Both the position numbers and the translations under genes were made by a program. The notes beneath the pieces were generated by a model, which was not told the DNA's origin, did not search any database, and was given only the letters and a program-made list of their open reading frames with translations. Positions 11,070-21,430 of a stretch of DNA of 64,000 bases are shown one piece after another. Each line of letters begins with the position of its first letter. Position 1 is the stretch's first letter. This stretch comes from Dipteris shenzhenensis (taxonomy: Eukaryota > Polypodiophyta > Polypodiopsida > Gleicheniales), in assembly GCA_047967505.1 (NCBI GenBank), contig CM106541.1; one strand, given 5' to 3'.

Positions 11070-11180
11070 CCTCGACAATAGCCCCCCTACCTCGTCACCA
11101 GCTCCCCTTCCCTTCCTGCTTCAAGCCCTCGACAGCAGCTCCCCTACCTCGTCACCAGCCCCCCTTCCCTTCCTGCTTCC
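11070..11180 (+). repeat. 57-bp direct duplication
   Basis: Two adjacent copies of a unit beginning CCTCGACA and containing CTACCTCGTCACCAG. They differ at few positions. Confidence 0.75.
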
Positions 11181-11405
11181 TTTCTTGCCTTGTCATCACT
11201 CACCTTCCTGCTTCGTCATCAGCTTCCTCTCCTGCTTCGTCATTAGCTTACACTTTACCTCTTGTTCTTCTTCATGCTCGAGAAGAAGTCTAAGTATAAG
11301 CCAAGGTTGCCCAGAGATAAGCTCTTCATTCCTTTCTATACCGCCATGACGTCTCAGGCAGCCTCTGCAGTGCACCTCACCCCTGCCTACAGCCTCAGCA
11401 GGGCT

Positions 11406-11512
11406 GACTACATCAGCTAGGCCGACTTCATCAGCAGAGCCACTTCCATCAGCAAGGCCAACTTCATCGGTAGGGCCGACTTCATTAGCAGGACCGACTT
11501 CATCAGCGATAC
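11406..11512 (+). repeat. 18-bp tandem repeat, about six copies
   Basis: Successive 18-mers related to GACTTCATCAGCAGAGCC. The unit length is a multiple of three, so the array reads as a hexapeptide repeat in open frames. It sits just before the first of the two downstream gypsy frames. Confidence 0.85.
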
Positions 11513-11821
11513 ATTCCCATCTTGGTCCGGAGATCACTATCATCTCGGATGGTGAGCCACCGCAATCAAGACAGCAGCGGGGGGTTCTTTTCCACTCCCA
11601 GAGCTCCAGTGCCTCCTCTTCTGACCATGGGGGCTCAGATTACACCCCCTCTGCACGGAGACCACATTCAGAAGGGTCGGGTGGGCCAACGGAGATACAG
11701 AGCCCTTCGGTAACCACCCCTCCCCTCTCCCACGTTCGGGTTATGTTTAAACCTCTTCTGGATCCGAACCTCAAACTATCCTCCGTATTGTCATCTTCCG
11801 AGATCCAGACCCTCAGTCTAA

Positions 11822-13036
11822 CTGAGTTCGACAAGGTCATCTTCCCTCCCGGTGGATGTGGAACTGTGTACAGGATTCATCAGATCTTACGACTATGTCA
11901 CAGACACTTTTGAGTTCATGGGCTCCAGGCAGCTTCTCACACCCAATTTGGTCTCACAGTACATGGGGCTCCCTGCTCTCCCTATTCAGCCTCCTTCCGA
12001 CGATTCACCACATCTCCTGTCATTCCTTTCACAGTGCAAACCCAACAGGAGGGGATATGATTGCAAAAAGGTTTTGGAAGGTGGAAGCAGAGAAGCAGTG
12101 ATCACACGCTACTTCTTCACTCGCTTCTATTCAGCACCCGGGCATTACTACATCACGAAAGGTATCCGTCCTGCTCTTAATGCTCTCTTCACCATCACTC
12201 AGTATGATTTTGCATCCCTCTTTTATTCAACATTCCGGGCCACTGTTCGAAATCGCACACGCCGAAGCACACACACATGTACTTGTGGACCTCACCTCAC
12301 CTACCTCTTGCACCAGTGGCGGGCTGCAACGCCTGCACTTTTTCCTCCACCTTCACATACTTCATCCTCTCCTCACCGCCCACCCTCCGCTCCTATGATC
12401 CCCCACTTGAGATCATCTCCACTGGCCCTTCGTGCGGCCCCAGCATCCTCGGCCTCTGCTGCACCAGTCTCTGTCCTCTCTTCCTCTCCAATCCCCGTTC
12501 CCACTCTTGCTCCCCCCACATCTGCATCTCCAGTCCCCATTCCCACTCTTGCTCCCTCCACATCTGCATCTCCAGTCTCCATTCCCACTCTTGCTCCACC
12601 CACATCTGTAGCACAGGTTTCTGAGCCATTCCCTCTTGGGCCAGCCTCTGGAGCTTTGCCATCAGTTGCTCATGCAGGAGTCGCCTCTCCATCCATCCCC
12701 TTCGAGGCAGATTGTGATTTCCCTGATGATGTTCTTCCGGTCACTCCCCTGCCCTCCTCAGGTCTCACCCACCATGGCAGGACATTACCACTTACCTCAC
12801 CCGCAGTCATGACCATTTCCCCTCCGATCATCTCATCAGGGTCAGTAGGGTGCAAAGATATGCACATTAATCCCCCAACTCAGGGGGATCCCTCCACAGA
12901 AGGTACGGCAGCAGGCACCTCTGCCCTGGAATCTCTTGATGGAGAGGCATCAGAACGACACAGGTTATTGAACTTGAATCTTACTTTGGGAGCCACTGGT
13001 GATGCGAAGACCCCACCCCGGTGTCTCGACGACTGA
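11822..13036 (+). CDS. extra gypsy open reading frame 1, function unknown
   Basis: The frame is open from 11822, after a stop at 11819; the only early start-like codon is a GTG at 11852, so the real N-terminus probably comes from another frame by a shift or splice. The first ~140 residues look like folded protein (FIRSYDYVTDTFEFMG, LLTPNLVSQYMGLP). They recall the N-terminal domain of 'putative plant transposon protein' frames seen in large gypsy elements; this is a resemblance by eye only. The rest is Pro/Ser-rich and contains three near-identical repeats of about 54 bp (12490-12610). It lies between pol and the polypurine tract, where some plant gypsy elements carry additional genes. It overlaps the next frame by 16 bases in the -1 register. 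Confidence 0.55.
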   Translation: MSSTRSSSLPVDVELCTGFIRSYDYVTDTFEFMGSRQLLTPNLVSQYMGLPALPIQPPSDDSPHLLSFLSQCKPNRRGYDCKKVLEGGSREAVITRYFFTRFYSAPGHYYITKGIRPALNALFTITQYDFASLFYSTFRATVRNRTRRSTHTCTCGPHLTYLLHQWRAATPALFPPPSHTSSSPHRPPSAPMIPHLRSSPLALRAAPASSASAAPVSVLSSSPIPVPTLAPPTSASPVPIPTLAPSTSASPVSIPTLAPPTSVAQVSEPFPLGPASGALPSVAHAGVASPSIPFEADCDFPDDVLPVTPLPSSGLTHHGRTLPLTSPAVMTISPPIISSGSVGCKDMHINPPTQGDPSTEGTAAGTSALESLDGEASERHRLLNLNLTLGATGDAKTPPRCLDD

Positions 13037-14193
13037 CCCCTGAACCAAGTATGGAGGCTGCTGGACAAGACTTACTGGAAACTCGACCTGGCGAGGTTAT
13101 TTTTGCTGGGGGTAAGATACCTTTTCCAGCGGATTGTCCTCCACTTTCTCAAAATGATATGTTGGATACCTACTTCGCAACCTCCTCGGGAGATCTATTC
13201 ACCCATGAGGCCCAGATAGAGGAACAGAGCCAGGAACACAAACGGCTGCTGGATGCATTAAAGCGGAAGCGGTCTCCTGTTTGCATGGAGGAGGAGGACT
13301 TGGACCAAATTTTCACACTTCCCTTGCAAGAGACAATCGCTTCCAACAAGAAGGTATCCCAAGCTCCAAGTTGTTACCTAGACATCGACACACTGGCTCC
13401 AGTGGCAGCTCTCGAGGACCTAGAGCAAGAGGGGATGAAAGCGGCCTTCGAGGAATATGGCGAACTTATTGACATGGCTGACCGAATGACCTATCGGGAC
13501 AGGTATGCATGCGTTAAAAGGTCCCTTCATATGGCTCAACGCATTATAGATGACAGCTTCATTCAGATGGGTGCCTCCCTCTTTAATACTACGGGTCAGG
13601 TTTGCAAGCTTCTGTCACAGAAGCAACACCTCCGCTTGGAACATGAGAAGCAGGTAGCCAGCATGCATAAAGAATGGGATACAACATTGCAAATGAAAAA
13701 AACGGAGTGGGGAGCAATTCTGCAGGCAAGGGAAGCTGGGTGGAAAACTCAGCACGACGAGTTTCAGCAAAGTCTTGTAGCAAAGGAGGCAGAGTGGACA
13801 GCCACCAAGAAAGTTTTGGAGGACCACCATTCAGCCCAACAGGCTCAAATTCAGCGGGAGCTTGCCGCCCTACAGGACAGATACACCTCACTGGCTGCCG
13901 ATAAGCATACTGTGGATCAACAGGTGGACGTGGTGCGGAGTCAAATGAAGCAGATTCGCGAGGCAAAAGACCATCTCCAAGTTTCACATTCCAAGTTGCA
14001 GGACAACTTCCATGGGCTGCAAGATGAAAATGCTGCTCTCAAATCTCGATGTGAACATTACAGGTCTGGCTACCACAGGTATAAATCCAAATATGAGGAC
14101 ATCCGCAACCTCATGGACACAGTCGAGGAAGAGGCAAGGACCAGCCCCGGAACCTCAGCACACCCACCACACCCACCCCCTCCCCCTCCCTGA
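13021..14193 (+). CDS. extra gypsy open reading frame 2, coiled-coil protein
   Basis: About 390 codons; the first ATG is at 13051. The N-terminal half is mixed. The C-terminal half (about residues 195-360) is rich in Glu, Gln, Lys and Leu with Trp-punctuated repeats (EWDTTLQMKKTEW, KEAEWTATKK) and looks like a long coiled coil. It ends in a His/Pro run. The start overlaps the end of the preceding frame in the -1 register, so the two may be one protein joined by frameshifting, or one gene broken by an indel. No enzyme motif is visible. It may be a structural or RNA-binding accessory protein of the element; that is inference. No function is assigned. Confidence 0.6.
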   Translation: MSRRLTPEPSMEAAGQDLLETRPGEVIFAGGKIPFPADCPPLSQNDMLDTYFATSSGDLFTHEAQIEEQSQEHKRLLDALKRKRSPVCMEEEDLDQIFTLPLQETIASNKKVSQAPSCYLDIDTLAPVAALEDLEQEGMKAAFEEYGELIDMADRMTYRDRYACVKRSLHMAQRIIDDSFIQMGASLFNTTGQVCKLLSQKQHLRLEHEKQVASMHKEWDTTLQMKKTEWGAILQAREAGWKTQHDEFQQSLVAKEAEWTATKKVLEDHHSAQQAQIQRELAALQDRYTSLAADKHTVDQQVDVVRSQMKQIREAKDHLQVSHSKLQDNFHGLQDENAALKSRCEHYRSGYHRYKSKYEDIRNLMDTVEEEARTSPGTSAHPPHPPPPPP

Positions 14194-14458
14194 CTTTCAT
14201 CCAGCAAGCAGTAGCTCCTGGATCTTTTAGTTCGGCATATCTTTTTGCGAACTCTGTACATTTGGATTCTCATGTAAATAAGGAGTTTGGAGTTGTATGG
14301 TCATGAGCCAGTTTCTTTTTTCAGTTTTACAGTTGTAAGGCCATACACCCTTTCTTTTCAGTTTTGGGATGTCAACCCCAAGGTCACTTTCTTATTTGTA
14401 ATTTACACCTAACTTTCTCTCACAAGATCCTAGGTCATTCACCGGGACGGTGAATGAT

Positions 14459-14472
14459 AGTGGCGGGGGATC
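14459..14472 (+). promoter_or_regulatory. polypurine tract of the giant gypsy element
   Basis: AGTGGCGGGGGATC immediately precedes a TGTTG sequence, the usual arrangement of a plus-strand primer site next to a 3' LTR. Confidence 0.65.
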
Positions 14473-15540
14473 TGTTGTACTCAAAGTTTATGGCGACCCA
14501 CCAAGAGTCACACTTGGGTCACGTCATGGTCACCTCAGCAACATGCCAAGTTGTTAGACCTTGGTCATTCCTAGTCGCAGCGTGTTCACATGTGTTCACA
14601 TCTTGGACTTGACATGGACATGACTTGGACATGACATGACTTGACATGGACATGACTTGGACATGACATGGACTTGACATGGACATGACGGAAGCAATAC
14701 ATGACTGAAGAGTGCCAAACCTCAACCTCGACTCACCATGGTCAAAGTCAATCAGAGGGAAGTATTGGCGCAATGGTACGCGGGATACACCTGTTGGTGC
14801 ACATGGGAAGCAGTCCATCAGTTAAGAGGCATAGGTGGTGCACCAACCCTCTCAACCACCTAGTGTCAGGAGCGCAGGAGAACACATGGAGCACGGGATT
14901 CACTGACCCAGGACAGGCTCGAGTGTTGCGGAAGCCATCAAGGACAGAGGGCCCACAAACGGTGGAATGGCTAAGGATGGCCAAGGGTGCAAGAAGGCAA
15001 CCAATAGGAAGAAGGTGTGGAGATTGGTAGCGGGGGGTGGAGCAGAGGAGGAGAAGGTGAAGAGGGGGAAAGGGGAAAGGAGAGGGACATTCTGGCAGGG
15101 ACAAGAGGCGGGAGTGAAGGAGTGAGAGGCTAGAGTCAAGAGCTCGCCTCGTGTGTATCTTCGGGGAGTGTATCAGTCATCTTGCTCTCTAATGAGTTAT
15201 GCTACTTCCCATCTCTGCTCGCTACTCTAAAATCTCTTTTCGTTGTGTTCTCCTCCCCTCCTCTCCCTTCACCTGGTACAACGGACCTGTGTCATGTGGT
15301 TGAAGTTCCTTGCTGTTCATGTCGAGGGATGGCTTTCATGATGTTGTTCCGCTTTGGTCTTCTTCTTGCTCACATCACTTCAGCACTTGTACCGCTTGCA
15401 CATAGTTGACACCATCTACCGCTTGCACATAGTTGACACCATCGACAAGCACTCACCTACGTACCATCAGTGACACTTATGGCACGTCTTACTCGCTTCT
15501 CGCACCAGTGGCCCTAGGCCTCCGGTAATACTTCCGGAAG
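14473..15540 (+). mobile_element. probable 3' LTR of the giant gypsy element
   Basis: Begins TGTTGTACTC directly after the polypurine tract. The 5' LTR lies outside the window, so neither length nor end can be confirmed; it is at least about 1 kb and stops before the reversed copia at 15574. It contains a degenerate GACATG/GACTTG array (14608-14692) and a 27-bp direct duplication (15392-15445). No host gene is visible in it. A run of 14 C at about 15550-15563 follows. Confidence 0.55.
14608..14692 (+). repeat. degenerate GACATG/GACTTG short tandem repeat
   Basis: Repeated hexamer-like units (TGGACATGACT, TTGACATGGACATGAC) inside the presumed LTR. Confidence 0.85.
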
Positions 15541-15599
15541 TGTTAAGAAACCCCCCCCCCCCTCAGTCATAGGCCCATATTTAGGCTTGCCCATAGGCT

Positions 15600-16190
15600 T
15601 GAAAGCCTTGCCTCTTCCTATCTACTGTGAAGCAAATGCATGATCAAGAATAATAGCTTGTCTATTAGCACGACTTTGCTTTTCTTGCAAAAGCAAAGTG
15701 ACTAGTTGATCAAAAGAGTAGTGGTCTGGATTACCCATGGCCACTAATCGAAGGGTTGTATCTGGCAGTCCATTCAATGTGGTACTGACAAGCTGAGAAT
15801 TTGACACCACCTCATCTATATTGGCAAGTTGTTCCATGAGGTCCTTGACCTTTGTCAGGTATGCATCCATAGAGTCACCTTAAAGAGAAGCCAATTTGTC
15901 CCAAGCATCCTTTGCTCTCCTGCAAGACCGAATGTGTGGAATAATGATTCTCTTGCATGATAAAGCAATACAGGAATGTGCATTTGCATCTCTTGCATCC
16001 CATCTTGATTGTTCCTGAGTTGGAGGAGCAGAAGCAGGGGTGCTAGAGGATAAAGCATCAAGAGGAGTACCCTCTGCAGAGAGACCAGCAGTAGGGGCAG
16101 CCACTGTAGCATTGGCTAGCCTTAGATCAATCCCAGAAACAATATTCCAAAAATGCCTTGCAACAAGAATATGTTTCATGAGATAAGATC
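15600..16190 (-). pseudogene. copia gag fragment (UBN2-type), broken
   Basis: Two minus-strand pieces in different frames match the capsid region encoded at 31718-32400 of the other copy: CIALSCKRIIIPHIRSCRRA, and DAYLTKVKDLMEQLANIDEV further on. A frame break near 15875 separates them, and about 50 bases of the capsid coding region are missing there relative to the other copy. It formerly made the copia particle protein. The part after the capsid, with the zinc knuckle, is absent. Confidence 0.85.
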
Positions 16191-17196
16191 ACATCGGATA
16201 GTTGGTGCCATCCAACTTATCATCTTCACGAAGAATGCCAAATAGATCATATTTGTTGCCAGCCATTGCAAATGGGATACCCTGAAAAGAAGAGACCTGA
16301 AAACACAAAAGCCTCAAGGCTATCACTGCTAGCTGTCCAAAAATGACAGCAAATGTCTGCAAGTAAATGTTCTGCGAATTTCCAGCCCAAATCAAAGGGC
16401 AAATGCAAATTTGACCCAAATGTGACTGTGTTAGGCAATGTTCACTGCAAAAAACAGCAAATCTAGCAAAAGCCCCAAATTTAATGAGGGCAAATAGGCC
16501 AAAAAAGAGGGCAAATACAGAAAAGCCCCAAATTTTGCTGAGATTTTTGCAAATGTGACCCAATGTATTGCAATCTGACCCAATGTCCTGCAAATGTGAC
16601 TCAATGTCCTGCAATCTGACCCAATGTACTGCAATCTAAACAAGAAATTGCAGACCAAATCCCAAAACTCCAATGTCTTGCAAGAAATTGCAACCAAAAG
16701 AAGTGAAAAGAACTGAAAGCCCCAAATTTGCCAATGTCCTGCAAAAGCCCCAAATTGCAAATGTTTGTAGATACCACTGGTGGTAGATTCGCATGTGCGA
16801 AATTGTACAGAACACCCAGAGCAGGTAGCTGTACGGTCAGCTGTTCTGTAAGTACATGTGTACGAAAAGCAAGTACAAGTTGCTGACGGCTGATCTACAG
16901 GTATAACCATACGAAACAAGTACGGAGCAGGTACGATGGAGGTACACCTATACAAAAGACCTCTACGTCTGTATGCACAATTGTACGGAACTGTGTACTT
17001 GTGCAGGTACACCTGTACGGAATAGATACTGTGTGCGGGTACACCTGTACGGAACAATTGTTGTGCAAGCACTATTGTATAACACAAGTACGACGTAGGT
17101 ACGAAAGGAGATGCGCCAGGCTAAACAACTAGGGATGCAGCTAGGCGAAAGCTGTGAGCGATGCAGATCCGGAGGTAGGGGAACAGGTCCAATAGC

Positions 17197-17208
17197 GCTC
17201 TGATACCA
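17197..17208 (-). promoter_or_regulatory. copia primer binding site
   Basis: The minus strand reads TGGTATCAGAGC, complementary to the 3' end of plant initiator tRNA-Met. It directly adjoins the LTR end. Confidence 0.9.
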
Positions 17209-17463
17209 CCGTAGGGGCGATGAGCATAAGAGCAAGTACAAGAGTCCAAGGAGATGAACCGTCACGTCAACTAGATTAGAGAAATTAAAGTACAAAGTAC
17301 TTGAAGGTAGACCCTAGGACTAAGTGTCCTAGGTGTCACATAGGACTAAACGTCCTATGTGGCATAAAAGGTACTAAAACACTAAGTGCCTATAACTATG
17401 CCTACAAGGCACATACCAGGGCCCATAGGGCATCACTAGAACCAAAAGAAGATGGCCTATACT
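17209..17463 (-). repeat. copia 5' LTR
   Basis: About 255 bp. The start reads TATAGGCCATC on the minus strand, where two sister copies have TGTAGGCCATC, so the terminal TG has decayed. It is similar along its length to 30057-30320 and to 61163-61415. Confidence 0.85.
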
Positions 17464-17585
17464 TTTGAAGGATCAAGAAAGAGCCATAGAAGCATGAAGG
17501 TATTTTATAGACGTGAACAGTTCACATTACTTGAGGATCTTTAGGGATCTTTAAGTAAACCCACTGGCCTCATAGAACACTGAGG

Positions 17586-17700
17586 CTACCATTTTTTATT
17601 GGCATAAAATTGTGCTCTATCTTCAGCACTTTGTATGCTTTCCCTTGCGAATTGCAACATATCTTCTTGTTGTTGCAACCAAACCGTAGCAATGCCAACC
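17586..17700 (-). pseudogene. fragment of gypsy integrase C-terminal region
   Basis: The minus strand reads MLQFARESIQSAEDRAQFYA, the helix that follows the integrase core in chromovirus-type gypsy elements. It is followed by KKW and a stop. Only this short piece is recognisable. The surrounding minus-strand frame at 17623-17940 was not recognised. Confidence 0.6.
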
Positions 17701-17989
17701 TTGACGGACATCACCGAGCCACCTGAAAACCCAGTAGCCGAAGCCTGGACAATGGAGTGGCTCACCAACCCCAAGTTGCCTCCCATAGATATCAGTGAAA
17801 TTTATCCTTAGCCAACCAAGGGGCACCGCTTTGAAGCCGAGCCCCCATGTTTCCCTCCTCGTTCTTCTACCATAGACGAGGCTAGTCCATCTCGCCAACC
17901 AGTCCATCTCCGACCTCCCCTCCGTCGAAGGCATCGTCATTGACGACCATGTGGCTTCAACTCTAGACCCTCAGCGTTCAAGCAGCAGA

Positions 17990-18830
17990 TAGTCCTTGCT
18001 GGTCCGTGAGGGCACGGCCAAGGGTAGCTGAGGCACGATATTAGCCCACGGGTTAGGCTAACATGGAGCCGCGTATGGTCACCGAGTGCCGATCTCGAAT
18101 GGAAGCAGTGGTCTCAGCCAGACACCAATTTAATAACGGAGGTGCAGAAGATCGCAGAGTGGATGGAGGTTGGCGCACGGAACGCATATCTTTTGGAAGG
18201 CGGTTTATCAGGTAGAATGCTATCATTGTAAACTAGATAGAGGAGAGAACAAGAGAGCAGTGTGCCGAGTTCTCTTCCTCTGACCTGAGCTTGCTAGGAT
18301 AGGGAGTATTCATTGCAAGCCGAGGCGGCTTGGTTGTAATCAAGTTGGTTTAATTCAATATAAGTGAATGTTGGTTGCCTATTCAATTCTGTTTGCTATT
18401 TATACTCCATATTGTAAGTGTTTTGAAGTATGTACATGAGTCAGTATTCTCCCGTTATCACAAGGTTCTCTTTCGATACAACTTCTAAGTGTATATATGT
18501 TGGCATTTGTTTTGCACCCGAGCACATCTACCTTAGGACTGCAGAGAGAGCATCTCACCGAGCGTAGCATCGGGTTGGACTATCATCGAGTACCTTTTTT
18601 GAGTTAGTTAGGTGAGGGAACCGGATTGTCAACAGGGTGTTTGACGAAACTCCCCAAGAGTAGCACCAAAATATGTAGTCCTCAGTAGCAACTCACGTGT
18701 CGTGGGAATCTTATCAGAACGTTGTTGGAGAGCTTACCTCCAAGCTACCCTCTTTGGGAGAAATGCAAGCAAGAGCTATCCACAAGTGTTACTCTTGTGG
18801 CCCCCAGGTTGTTGTGATTGTGACTCCACA
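17990..18830 (+). other. LTR-like or 3'-UTR-like stretch, unassigned
   Basis: A short open stretch at about 18120-18225 (reading TNLITEVQKIAEWMEVGARN) is followed by A/T-rich sequence with no frames. The composition resembles the 3' end of a retroelement, but no second copy is present in the window. No host gene is visible. Confidence 0.3.
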
Positions 18831-18834
18831 AGAA

Positions 18835-19900
18835 GAAGAAAGAAAGAAAGTTTATTAAAGTCTTCGGAAGACCTATGGGTCAATGAGACTGTGAGAATCC
18901 TGATACAAACAAACTGTGAGGGTGGAGCTATTAAACGAGCATCCACACCAATGCGGAATGCTAAAAGCTAGTGCTAAGTACTACATAGTCATGTCAGAGT
19001 GATCGACAACATTAGTATCATCCTCATCATCATCATCATCCTCCTCCTCCTCATCATCATCAAGTCATCAAGGTGAATGAGACAATGGAAGTATGAAGTC
19101 GGCGATAGAGTGTTGCTAAGTGTAATATGTATGTCAACCCTCCGTCTAAACTGTCATGTTGATGGCTCTCGATCCCGATCATGTCGGGGCCTCGTAGTAT
19201 GTGGGTCCACATGCTCTGGCTAGAAAAACTCTGTGATCAAGCTCTGAGAAGACTCTACCAAGAAGGACGTCTGCTCCTGTCTCCGTGATCGACGTAGATG
19301 CTCGCAGTGCTTGACTGCCTCATGGATAAAAGCCGCCAAGCATCTCTTGTCTGGATAGGAGAGAAATCGGGACAACACCCCAGAACTATCTCTGAAGAGG
19401 TAGTAAAAGCGTCCTCGAATCTCATAGTATACTGGGCACCTGAAAATGAAATGCTCCCCCGACTTGACCTCCTGTATGTCACATAATGTGCATATGAGCC
19501 TCTCCCAGGGTAGTAGACCCTCTACCCTGCCACTCTCAATGCGCGGTCTATGTGAAGAGACCCGAAACTGCCCAATAGAGATCCTCAGTGAGTGGGGTAA
19601 GTGGATTTGCGTATATCCTGGTGGGTCAATGAAACCATTCTCTGCGATATGTAAACAATGATCCCTATAGAAGCTCGCTCGGTCCCAACCAGGTCCGGAA
19701 TGTGTGTAGCTATAAAAAATCCTCGTGGATGACCTGGTTGCCTTCATGTGACAAGAGAGGAGAAAACGGTGCGTCAATGCTATACTGGAAGGGAGGGCTT
19801 AGCGCGGATCATCCGCGATAGCATGAGAACATGTAGCCGCTCCACACGAGCACACTCTATATCTGACAGATCTTGTTTTCGAGGAGATATCATTGTATAT
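18835..19900 (-). mobile_element. 3' end of a CTTT-tailed LINE
   Basis: In sense orientation the element ends TTTAATAAACTTTCTTTCTT (read off the minus strand at about 18860-18837). It carries the C-terminal LINE frame at 19777-19220 and a 3' UTR containing a CAT/CCT triplet run (19018-19064). It is 5'-truncated near 19900. It is closely related to the LINE at 49577-52733. Confidence 0.85.
19220..19777 (-). pseudogene. LINE ORF2 C-terminus with CCHC zinc finger
   Basis: An uninterrupted 185-codon piece of the region after reverse transcriptase. It contains CTLC-x8-H-x4-C (CTLCDIQEVKSGEHFIFRC), the RNA- or DNA-binding finger typical of this family, and then the FLSYPDKRCLAAFIHEA block that recurs in every copy here. 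The endonuclease and RT parts are missing, so it cannot act alone. The reading frame is better preserved than in the sister copies at 39538-40241 and 51744-52468. Confidence 0.8.
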
Positions 19901-20735
19901 TCAGCATTTAAATGTGATAGGGTCTCTAGATTAATTTGCCTCTGACAAGAATCTGGAATTACATTAACCTAAACATCATGGTAATATCAGAAATATACTA
20001 GATTCATCTCTGATAGGGGATGGATCCTTATTAACACGAGATGCTGCATCAGAATTGCTTCAACCTTCTCTCTAAGCCCTATCCCTTGTGTGGCACTTCA
20101 ATCGTCTATATTGTTGAAGTTTATTTCAGTTTCCATGGCTATTTAGTTTCAAGGAAACAATCTAGAGATCATTAACATGGACTCTTAAAATCGTGCAGAA
20201 AGGAATTTTCTGGTTTGTGGAGTAATTCAGCTCAGCTCACTTTCTAGACCAAAATCATCTACTTATATAGAAATTTAAAGGGCTTTCAGATACCTTTTGG
20301 CAATCTACAATTGGAGCGCTTTCTCGACTGAGTTTTTGTATAAAATCGTGCTAACATGTACATAGTTTTTATCAAGAGCATTAGGGTTCTAGAGTCCTAG
20401 GTAAGAGCCCAACACATTTCCACTCTAGATCCCATTCCAGTTATGCATCACCATAAAGGTAACTAGGTTCACAGTGGGGTTACTTTTCTAATGCAACTAT
20501 CAGTTGATATTACCGGCCTGTTATGTTTTTGTTTCTCATATGCAAATTATTTCTGTGCATTATTGAAATGGTTCAGATTCTAGCTTCACATCAATAAAGG
20601 ATCTTATGCACATATCACGAGCTCTTGACATTCAACTTGACTTGATACTCATAGCTAATTCAAGAATAGTTTTATCAGAGATGGAGTACCAACTCAAAAC
20701 AAATTCATATTTCTAAAGTGGATCCAAGGGAATAC
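19901..20735 (-). other. intron sequence after the last host exon seen
   Basis: A/T-rich, no long frames. I looked on the minus strand for the next expected exon of the Tim44-like gene (a VRDIWVFE-type block) and did not find it, so the intron continues to the left through the inserted elements. Confidence 0.5.
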
Positions 20736-20792
20736 CTCTTTATGCCAATCACCAGCAACAAGCTTCCCTTCTTTATCATATGCTGCAAATTT
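20736..20792 (-). CDS. host exon F of a Tim44-like (mL45-type) mitochondrial protein
   Basis: 57 bp, 19 codons, phase 0 at both ends. Acceptor TTGCACAG, donor GAG|GTATTC. It encodes KFAAYDKEGKLVAGDWHKE, the beta-hairpin of the Tim44-like fold found in mitochondrial large-subunit protein mL45. The next block in this family (an IWVFE-type strand) should follow in a further exon, not seen here. The protein would act in mitochondria, at the ribosome-inner membrane interface. Confidence 0.8.
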
Positions 20793-20999
20793 CTGTGCAA
20801 GCAGTGAGCAGACAAACCCACCAGAAAATGGCTCAAAAGAGCCACAAATGATCCTTTATGCTGACAAAACCAGTGACGTTCTCCCAGACATTCCAGAAAA
20901 CTCCAAGACAATCGAGCTCTAATATGGTTTCTCAAAAAATTGACATCAGGCACTGTTAAACTATCAAATGTAGATATGTTCACTTTCCTTACTACTTAC

Positions 21000-21068
21000 T
21001 TGATTGCTTCGGATCATCAAAGTGAGCTGTACATATGCATTATCAACGTCCTTCTGGTCTATAGCTGC
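21000..21068 (-). CDS. host exon E of the Tim44-like gene
   Basis: 69 bp, 23 codons. Acceptor TCCACAG, donor CAA|GTAAGT. It begins AAIDQKDVDNAYVQLT and ends MIRSNQ, continuing exon D and running straight into exon F. The VQLTL strand is characteristic of the Tim44-like domain. The introns on either side are only 263 and 207 bp, showing the original intron size in this gene. Confidence 0.85.
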
Positions 21069-21331
21069 CTGTGGACACCAGATGTGTACTTTGTTATTTT
21101 TTCCTTGAGATAGATGATAAATCTTTTGTCAAAAGGAAATATGGATCCTGCTACTAACAGCCTTAATTACAACAAATTCAAAGACACAACTGACCCAAGT
21201 GTCCAGCACTGGTGACTGAACTGAACACCTCTAGACTATGCATCTCTTTTGTTTTAACCACATACCTAGCCGCAACTTTTGCTATCAAGCTACAAAAATA
21301 GAAGATCAAGAGGATGAGGGTAGGACCGTAC

Positions 21332-21430
21332 CAATCGTCCTTGCAGAGTTTGTATCTTTATAGGGCCTACCGTCCTCCAATAGACACTTTCCCAAACACC
21401 TTCTCTTTGCTTCAGTTCTTTTTTTAAAAT
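21332..21430 (-). CDS. host exon D of the Tim44-like gene
   Basis: 99 bp, 33 codons. Acceptor TAATTCAG, donor TTG|GTACGG. It encodes ILKKELKQREGVWESVYWRT followed by VGPIKIQTLQGRL. The KQRE..W..VYW..V block is the conserved start of the Tim44-like domain in plant mL45-type proteins (family knowledge, from memory). The intron upstream of this exon is 16.7 kb and holds the whole nested retrotransposon cluster at 21.7-36.8 kb. Confidence 0.85.

Larger units (their letters stand above)
15574..17463 (-). mobile_element. reversed 5' part of a Ty1/copia element
   Basis: Reading leftwards: a 5' LTR (17463-17209), a primer binding site, an untranslated leader and the first part of gag, cut off at about 15574. 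The same segments occur in the same order in the plus-strand copia starting at 30057, including the LTR core with its CCTAGGACACTTAGTCC-type repeats. The two are copies of one family that have clearly diverged. The truncation abuts the end of the giant gypsy LTR. Confidence 0.85.

Noticed and set aside
9968-11293. 441-codon Pro/Ser/Leu-rich frame and overlapping frames on both strands
   Set aside because: Composition is explained by pyrimidine-rich tandem repeats without stops; no conserved domain.
16431-17087. 218-codon minus-strand frame
   Set aside because: It covers the copia leader; the other copy of the leader is not open and shows no protein conservation.
20705-20983. 92-codon minus-strand frame as an independent gene
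   Set aside because: It is a chance frame across an intron; the real coding parts are exon F in another frame and exon E nearby.
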